From contig LSSK01001039.1 of the NCBI GenBank assembly GCA_001969505.1, forward strand, positions 1-11,205: DNA of 11,205 nucleotides, read 5' to 3'. This stretch comes from Zancudomyces culisetae (taxonomy: Eukaryota; Kickxellomycota; Harpellomycetes; Harpellales; Legeriomycetaceae). Numbering within the stretch: the stretch's first letter is position 1; each line of letters begins with the position of its first letter. The position numbers and the translations under genes were made by a program. The notes below the pieces were generated by a model. It saw only the letters and a list, made by a program, of their open reading frames with translations. It searched no databases and was not told the origin of the DNA. Shown in pieces: positions 7,285 through 11,205 of this stretch.

Positions 7285-8161
7285 CATCACCGATCTACCC
7301 CCGTCAAGCCAGTTCACAACAATTATGATAGTCGTCGACCGTTTTACAAAGATGGGAAATTCCATCCCTCTTAAAAAGGTCCCTATCTCTGTATCCACCG
7401 CATCAGAATTCATTAACAATGTTGATAAACTCCATGGCCTCCCACAAGAAATCATCTCGGATAGAGGTCGCCAGTTCACCTCGAGATTCTGGAAAAGATT
7501 ATTCGAACTCCTCAAAGTAGAAATCAAACTATCCACTGCTTTTCATCTAGAAACCGATGGGCAAACCGAAAGGGTGAACCAAACCCTAAAACAGTACATC
7601 CGCTGCTTTACTTCCCATCTCCAGGATGATTGGGCCGAGCTACTCCCCGTTGCAGAATTCGCATACAACAACTCGGTCCACTCAGCTACAAAATCCACAC
7701 CATTCTTTGCAATGTATGGCTATCACCCCCGCTTCGACCCTCCACTTATCAAATCATCCTCAGTACCTAACGCGGAAGAAAGAATCAAGGTGATCCGCAA
7801 TACCCACAAAAACCTCGTCTCAAACATCAAGAAAGCATCCAAAAGTGCATATAAGTTCGCTGATAGACAAAGGCAGGAAGGACCAAGCTTCGCGATAGGA
7901 GATTATGTATGGCTGAACAGTAAGAACAATGCTACAGCAAGGCCTAGGAAAAAACTGGATCACAAGCGATTAGGGCCATTTAAAATCGTCGGCATCATCA
8001 ATCCTGTAACGTACAAACTCGACCTCTCCGCAACCATGAAAATACACCCAACTTTTCTTGTTACTCTTCTGTCTAAGTATATTAAAAACACTATCCCTGA
8101 CCGCAATCCCGTCTCATCTACACCACTATTAGTCATTGGCCAGGAAGAACAGGAACTCTAA
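7262..8161 (+). CDS. Integrase catalytic core and GPY/F module (fragment of pol)
   Basis: Open frame of 299 codons with no natural start: the first codon is TTG and the first few residues are out of frame relative to Pol. Seen: TDLPPSSQFTTIMIVVDRFT after the first Asp, second catalytic Asp67 in ISDRGRQFTS, catalytic Glu103 in TDGQTERVNQ (D-35-E spacing), then AEFAYNNSVHSAT, and the GPY/F module around Gly238-Pro-Phe followed by MKIHPTFLVTLLSKYI. Integrase joins the cDNA ends to host DNA in the nucleus. The frame ends in TAA at 8159-8161, just where the chromodomain should begin, so this stop appears mutational. The first Asp lies upstream in another frame, so this product would not be an active enzyme. 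Confidence 0.9.
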   Translation: MGISYNGFITDLPPSSQFTTIMIVVDRFTKMGNSIPLKKVPISVSTASEFINNVDKLHGLPQEIISDRGRQFTSRFWKRLFELLKVEIKLSTAFHLETDGQTERVNQTLKQYIRCFTSHLQDDWAELLPVAEFAYNNSVHSATKSTPFFAMYGYHPRFDPPLIKSSSVPNAEERIKVIRNTHKNLVSNIKKASKSAYKFADRQRQEGPSFAIGDYVWLNSKNNATARPRKKLDHKRLGPFKIVGIINPVTYKLDLSATMKIHPTFLVTLLSKYIKNTIPDRNPVSSTPLLVIGQEEQEL

Positions 8162-8388
8162 TCCATACTGGACTAGAAATGTTAGGAATGGCCAATTCCC
8201 TGAACATAATTTTTAGTTCATTTTGGCCTACTAAAAATCTAACCTATTTTATTATTTCATTTCCGGTGCTCTATATACCATTCCGACATTGGAATCATGT
8301 TTGCAAAATTCACTATGAATTTTCTGATATTATTATTGGGAAAATTTACTAAGCAAAATCAAGAAATTTTCCAATAATTAAGTTTAAC

Positions 8389-8588
8389 AAATTCCATGAT
8401 AAAATTGGTTATGTAAAATCATGCCAAAATTGATGCATAAAATCTATGCCAAAATCGATAAATAAATCAATGTTAAAATCGATAAACAAAAACTATGATA
8501 AAATCAATGAACAAAATCAATGCTAGAATTGATATACTAAATCAATGTTAAAATTGATAAACCATATCTATGTTAAAATCAACAAATG
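8389..8588. repeat. Eight-unit 25-bp tandem array, each unit a small dyad
   Basis: Units start at 8389, 8414, 8439, 8464, 8489, 8514, 8539 and 8564 with an exact 25-bp step. The common core is ATCAATGTTAAAATTGAT, in which ATCAAT and ATTGAT are inverted copies. The clearest unit is 8539-8563; the first is the most diverged. The array lies in U3, upstream of the TATA box at 8712, where it could act as repeated protein-binding sites. Confidence 0.88.
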
Positions 8589-8696
8589 AAAATTATAAGT
8601 TTCACGATAATTAAATACCTTAAACTAGTTCAATTTTACATAGACAAATTTTATAGCTAAGATTTATTGACTTTAAGTTTTTCTTCACAGTAAAAT

Positions 8697-8751
8697 TCTC
8701 TGATGAAAAATTATATAAACCCTTCGAAATTCCGTTGGGATACATCAGAGA
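8697..8751 (+). promoter_or_regulatory. Putative LTR promoter: TATATAAA between 9-bp inverted arms
   Basis: TCTCTGATG (8697-8705) and CATCAGAGA (8743-8751) are perfect inverted copies enclosing TATATAAACCCTTCGAAAT. The start of transcription would be expected near the right arm, about 30 nt after the TATA box. The related LTR at 6506-7069 keeps 6 bp of each arm. Confidence 0.5.
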
Positions 8752-9012
8752 ATACTATATATTTATCAACACATCAAATATTATATTTTTCTAAATACTT
8801 ACTTCTCCCTAAATAAATATTAATCAAGCATAACTAATCTCTACTCCAAGTTATAAGCAGCTCATTGTTTATAACAAGAAACTGGTATGGAACAAATTAT
8901 CTATCTCGTGGACTGGAAAGGATTTGATTAATCCGAACAATCATGGGTACCAATAGAGAACATAAATATTTCAGAATAAATTAGGAAACAAATTATCATA
9001 CTCAAGTAAACC

Positions 9013-9026
9013 AAAGGAGAATAGAA
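9013..9026 (+). promoter_or_regulatory. Candidate polypurine tract of the Ty3/gypsy element
   Basis: AAAGGAGAATAGAA (13 of 14 purines) lies just after the chromodomain remnant, where a plus-strand primer should precede the 3' LTR. The next 100 bases contain scattered matches to the 5' LTR (CCATAA; TTTATTTAA-CAATA; a TTTT/CAA block like the primer segment), but I cannot align them convincingly. Either the 3' LTR is heavily decayed or the end was replaced. Confidence 0.35.
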
Positions 9027-9131
9027 TATATACGCCATAAAAATTTATTTAAACAATAACGACTAATATTCTATTTTAATATAATGAAAATTTTTCAAGT
9101 CTATTTGAGCAATTAAAAAGTCCAAGATTAA

Positions 9132-10092
9132 ACTTGCACCCACGAACTACCAAAAAAACTCGGTGGTCTTGAGCTAATTGATGTTAAAACTCAGGTAGAT
9201 TTAATCTATGGAAAAGAGATAGCATCAACTATAAGCGGTGATCCCAATAGCGACTTGATTTCACTATCTAGAAGCTACTGGAACCACTAATTAAAAAATA
9301 TTACAACAAAGTATGGTCCACATTTAGCTACTAAACTGATGGAACTCCATAATAGAATTAAAAATAATAGAGATCTTCACCCTTCAGTAAAAAAGTTTAT
9401 CGAAGTATGGAATATTCTATTTAATGTGGATGGTAGGGACATTAATACAGTACCTTTTAGTGAAATAATTAATTGGAGTATATTCTTTATTCAACATTAA
9501 TTTTTGGAAAGAATTAACCATCAAAAAAATAAGAGACCTAAAAAAGAAAGGATATATTACTGTGTATGACTTTTTAATGTCATTATCACAAGAAAACAAC
9601 GAGGCAAATACAACTGAAGAACCAGTATACACGAGTACCGCCTTTGGAAAAGAGACTAAATTCAACATTAGTTTATACTGTCTTGAAATAAACTTCCAAC
9701 AGTGTCAGGAAACTAATTTACTTAAGTTGGGAAACTTAATGTTCCCAAGTTAGGATTCAAAGGTAATTAAATATGATTAAAAATAAATATTAAAACTTAT
9801 GGGTAAATAATACGATTCTGACAAACAGTTACCTCAGCCGAACCCGATTACTTTCTGCCGGCATCGCTAATAAATCTTGGAAACGGAATCCCAGAATCGT
9901 ATGCAAGGAACAGAGAAGTAAAAAGGTATATTTATTTTAAATTATAACAACACTGGGAAAATCCCCGCAAACTATTACAAACTAGATATAGTATCTGATA
10001 ACAGTAAAATTTATAGTTGGAATAGTATTAATAGGTTAAAGGTTGAAGAAAAAATTAAATCGCACCTTTATTTAAACTTAATGGGGCAATAG
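9132..10092 (+). pseudogene. Decayed LINE (non-LTR retrotransposon) ORF2, C-terminal part
   Basis: Frame 9132-9500 has one internal stop (9288-9290) in 123 codons and begins with PKKLGGLELIDVKTQ, the K.GGLGL...Q block that follows the RT core in LINE ORF2 proteins, then SLSRSYW. A frame change near 9500 leads to FWKELTIKKIRDLKKKGY from 9502, open into the solo LTR at 9703. The insertion with its duplication adds 126 bp, so the frame is kept: 9829 onward is in the same frame, with two stops near 9868, and is open again 9922-10092. The far C-terminus is not recognised as a domain. No catalytic RT motif is included. In a living element this protein nicks the target and copies the RNA there. The upstream edge may be a 5' truncation, common for LINEs. 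Confidence 0.7.
9703..9823 (-). mobile_element. Solo LTR (121 bp) of the second Ty3-like family
   Basis: Ends TGTCAG...CTGACA, with perfect 5-bp target duplications AACAG at 9698-9702 and 9824-9828. Its reverse complement matches the LTR at 10865-10985 over the full 121 bp with three substitutions and no gaps, so it is the same family in opposite orientation and fairly recent. It has no internal part. The primer segment and TATTTAA are kept. Confidence 0.95.
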
Positions 10093-10329
10093 TAACCCGG
10101 ATAACAGTATCATGTTGGACTAGATCGATAGCAAATTCGTTTTGTAAAATCTGTAATTTATAAATAACAAACTATCAAACACGCCTATATTAGCTGTATA
10201 AGTATCAATTGTGTTTGGAATAATGTTTTTCTTAATTAATTTCCAATCTAAAAAAAAAACATTCATTGGACAATCACACCTTGAAAAAAAAAAGTTAATT
10301 TAGTAAAATCACAAAAAAGTATAAATTAT
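10093..10329. other. AT-rich spacer with two A-runs, no gene recognised
   Basis: No open frame of note. Two poly(A) runs, 10250-10259 and 10284-10293, lie after the LINE C-terminal remnant; the first could be the 3' tail of that LINE copy, which would make 9132 to about 10259 one 5'-truncated insertion. No flanking target duplication was identified. Confidence 0.4.
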
Positions 10330-10864
10330 ATAGTAACATCTAGGGTATCGGAAGACCAATCAGGGATGTTGGCGGCACCAATCTCACTTCAGGAAGTGCT
10401 AATGATAATCAGGGAGCTACCAGACAACGTGTCTCCCGGTCCGGATGGCATTAGTTTTGAATTATACAAAATATTTGGTATCATTATTGCCAAAATTCTG
10501 GTTAATATATTCAATATTAAGGGTATTGATTGATGGAATGAGGCACTAGGGGGTTCAGTGATCACACTTTACCCAAATCAGGGGATATTCGAAACAATAG
10601 AAACTGGAGACCCATCTCGTTGTCTAATTGTGACGAAAAAATCCTGACCAAAGTTCTTGCAAACAGATTACAAAGGGTTATGAAAGACATTATACACCCC
10701 AGTCAATGTGGATTTGTCAAGGGCCGATCAATAATGGACAACATCCTGTTGAAAAAGTTCATTATTGATGGAGGTAGACAAAAAAATAATCGTATTGATG
10801 GATACGTAGTAATGTTGGATCAGGAAAAGGCTTATGATAGGGTAGATTGGATATATATGTACAG
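10330..10864 (+). pseudogene. LINE ORF2 fragment: N-terminal half of the reverse transcriptase domain
   Basis: The first frame contains PISLQEVLMIIRELPDNVSP and GPDGISFELYK, the typical LINE RT entry (SPGPDG), with a stop at 10531-10533. A frame change near 10570 leads to NWRPISLSNCDEKILTKVLA, then IIHPSQCGFVKGRSIMDNI and motif A, MLDQEKAYDRVDW (Asp codon 10818-10820). Reading stops being LINE at 10864, where the 121-bp LTR begins; the FADD/YADD motif and the rest are missing. The open frame running on to 10898 ends inside the LTR and is not biological. The RT copies LINE RNA at the nicked target site. One stop and one shift make it a pseudogene. It may be the same LINE family as 9132-10092, but the two do not overlap, so I cannot test that here. 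Confidence 0.85.
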
Positions 10865-10985
10865 TGTCAGAATCGCATTATTTACCCATAAGTTTTAATA
10901 TTTATTTTTAATCATATTTAATTACCTTTGAATCCTTACTTGGGAACATTAAGTTTCCCAACTTAAATAAATTAGTTTCCTGACA
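10865..10985 (+). repeat. 5' LTR (121 bp) of the second Ty3-like element
   Basis: TGTCAGAATCG...GTTTCCTGACA, with boundaries fixed by the full-length match to the solo LTR 9703-9823 (118 of 121 identical in inverted orientation). TATTTAA lies at 10915-10921, and the predicted mRNA start/primer segment AAGTTTCCCAA at 10951-10961. TTGGGAA upstream of that segment can also pair with TTTCCCAA inside the LTR, so the RNA or DNA could form a local hairpin there. Confidence 0.93.
10915..10961 (+). promoter_or_regulatory. LTR promoter: TATTTAA box and predicted start at 10951
   Basis: TATTTAA (10915-10921) is 36 nt before the 11-nt primer segment at 10951-10961, the same box and spacing as in the LTR at 2645-2776, although the two LTRs are otherwise unlike. 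This supports 10951 as the mRNA 5' end. Confidence 0.6.
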
Positions 10986-10987
10986 TT

Positions 10988-10998
10988 TTGGGAAACTT
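10988..10998 (+). promoter_or_regulatory. Self-complementary primer binding site of the second element
   Basis: TTGGGAAACTT, starting 3 nt after the LTR end, is an exact reverse complement of AAGTTTCCCAA at 10951-10961. Compared with the first element, the primer segment has T to C and this site has the matching A to G, so pairing is kept. Confidence 0.78.
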
Positions 10999-11020
10999 CT
11001 AATTATTGGTTGAAGAGTTA

Positions 11021-11205
11021 ATGATGGTCCACCAATTAGATGAGATCGCTAAATTAGCTATGCAACAAGCTTTGCAAGAAAGTCAAGCTCAAGCCCAGGC
11101 TCAAGCCCAGACACCCGCTCAAGTCCCCAGTCAGTTGCAGAATTTGCCTGCAGCAAATCCGCAGCCAAGAATTGATGGTATCAGAATACCAGAAATCCAG
11201 AAATA
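11021..11205 (+). CDS. gag: Gag, N-terminal part (cut by the window end)
   Basis: Starts at the first of two adjacent ATGs, 22 bases after the priming site; the frame has a stop at 11000-11002, so no earlier start is possible. 61 full codons are present. Seen: an amphipathic start (MMVHQLDEIAKLAMQQALQE), then a Gln/Ala repeat (QAQAQAQAQ) coded by near-identical CAAGCTCAAGCCCAG units, then a Pro/Gln/Asn stretch and IDGIRIPEIQK. The last motif corresponds to IKVPDIDKF in the Gag at 2809, where the Ty3-type capsid domain begins. The start is otherwise unlike that Gag, which fits a different family. The capsid and any zinc knuckle would lie beyond the window. Confidence 0.8.
   Translation, partial: MMVHQLDEIAKLAMQQALQESQAQAQAQAQTPAQVPSQLQNLPAANPQPRIDGIRIPEIQK

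Larger units (their letters stand above)
8180..8876 (+). mobile_element. Solo LTR (697 bp) inserted in the chromodomain
   Basis: Ends TGTTAGGAATGG...TTTATAACA, with perfect 5-bp target duplications AGAAA at 8175-8179 and 8877-8881. There is no coding content, so it is a solo LTR. It is the same family as 6506-7069 but in the opposite orientation and about 130 bp longer, partly because of a larger 25-bp repeat array. Probable signals: TATATAAA at 8712-8719 and AATAAA at 8812-8817. Confidence 0.9.
8150..9009 (+). pseudogene. Broken chromodomain at the integrase C-terminus, split by a solo LTR
   Basis: Before the insertion, past the stop at 8159, the same frame reads SILD and then TAG, matching the start of a chromodomain (ILD.R). 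After the insertion (from 8882) another frame reads IIYLVDWKGF, a stop at 8929-8931, then SEQSWVPIENI and a stop at 8977-8979, then IRKQI: the aromatic/WKG core and final helix of a chromodomain. Chromodomains direct integration of chromoviruses to modified histones. At least four in-frame stops, a frame change and the 697-bp insertion make it a pseudogene. It is visibly more decayed than RT or the integrase core. Confidence 0.8.
2645..9026 (+). mobile_element. Ty3/gypsy chromovirus-type LTR retrotransposon, inactive, with nested insertions
   Basis: Order of parts: 5' LTR (2645-2776), self-priming site (2779-2789), Gag (2809-3792), frameshift signal, then protease, RT, RNase H, integrase with GPY/F module, and chromodomain. 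RT-RNase H-integrase order and the C-terminal chromodomain place it in Ty3/gypsy, chromovirus branch; self-priming points to the Tf1/sushi style. Removing the two solo LTR insertions (564 and 697 bp, each plus 5 bp) leaves an element of roughly 5.1 kb up to the purine tract, normal for the family. Its coding DNA is clearly less AT-rich than its surroundings. It is defective: Pol has frameshifts and stops, integrase and chromodomain are split, and no clear 3' LTR follows. The right end is therefore uncertain; I stop at the polypurine tract. The 5' flanking pentamer is GTATC (2640-2644), and no second copy was found downstream. Confidence 0.9.
10865..11205 (+). mobile_element. Second Ty3/gypsy-like retrotransposon, 5' end only (runs off the window)
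   Basis: It starts with a 121-bp LTR (10865-10985), then the self-priming site (10988-10998) and the first 61 codons of Gag (from 11021). It is inserted in a LINE RT after TACAG (10860-10864), the expected left target copy; the right copy should lie several kb beyond the window. The bases after the LTR (TTTTG) do not repeat TACAG, as expected for a 5' LTR rather than a solo LTR. Confidence 0.85.

Noticed and set aside
8389-8588. CRISPR-like array (regular 25-bp units)
   Set aside because: Units are contiguous without unique spacers and lie inside a eukaryotic LTR; this is a plain tandem repeat.
8162-9012. An env-like gene after integrase
   Set aside because: The space is filled by a solo LTR and chromodomain remnants; no open frame with signal peptide or membrane segment exists.
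9703-9823. DNA-transposon MITE, because of inverted ends TGTCAG/CTGACA
   Set aside because: The same 121-bp unit stands at 10865-10985 directly before a priming site and Gag, and the target duplication is 5 bp, so it is an LTR.
10865-10898. C-terminal end of the LINE RT open frame
   Set aside because: These codons are LTR sequence read through by chance after the insertion at 10865.
10989-10998. tRNA-type priming site starting TGG after the 121-bp LTR
   Set aside because: TGGGAAAC could end a tRNA complement, but the exact 11-nt match to the LTR and the compensated match in the other element explain it better.

Overview
This is a eukaryotic window, most likely from an AT-rich fungal genome. 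The fungal call is an inference from a chromodomain-bearing Ty3/gypsy element with short LTRs and Tf1-type self-priming, next to LINE remnants whose reverse transcriptase resembles those of early-diverging fungi. A species cannot be named from this window. No bacterial gene organisation, tRNA or rRNA was seen.

Layout. Bases 1-2644 are AT-rich host sequence without a confident gene. They hold a weak acyltransferase-like remnant (1023-1483) and a 10-bp-period tandem repeat (2491-2556). From 2645 to about 9026 lies one Ty3/gypsy chromovirus-type retrotransposon on the + strand: a 132-bp 5' LTR, a self-priming site, Gag, a -1 frameshift signal, then Pol (protease, acidic/proline-rich linker, RT, RNase H, integrase, chromodomain). 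Pol is dead. It carries apparent 1-nt deletions near 6346, 7110 and 7280 and stop codons around the chromodomain. Two solo LTRs of a different, longer LTR family are inserted in it: 6506-7069 (- orientation, TSD GCCAT), inside the first zinc-ligand His codon of integrase, and 8180-8876 (+ orientation, TSD AGAAA), inside the chromodomain. Its 3' LTR is missing or unrecognisably diverged.

From 9132 to 10092 is the decayed C-terminal part of a LINE ORF2, split by a 121-bp solo LTR (9703-9823, - orientation, TSD AACAG). From 10330 to 10864 is the N-terminal half of a LINE reverse transcriptase domain. It is cut by a second Ty3-like element whose 121-bp 5' LTR starts at 10865 and whose Gag starts at 11021 and runs off the window.

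Main finding. The two Ty3-like elements have unrelated LTRs but the same layout: a TATTTAA box, then exactly 36 nt downstream an 11-nt segment that is perfectly complementary to an 11-nt site starting 3 nt after the LTR end. One base pair of that duplex differs between the elements and is compensated. This is the Tf1-type self-priming design, in which the mRNA 5' end primes minus-strand synthesis, and it predicts the transcription starts at 2728 and 10951. The Gag-Pol junction carries a canonical T TTA AAA heptamer, a 7-nt spacer and a hairpin. The window is best read as a nested retrotransposon graveyard whose regulatory signals are unusually readable.
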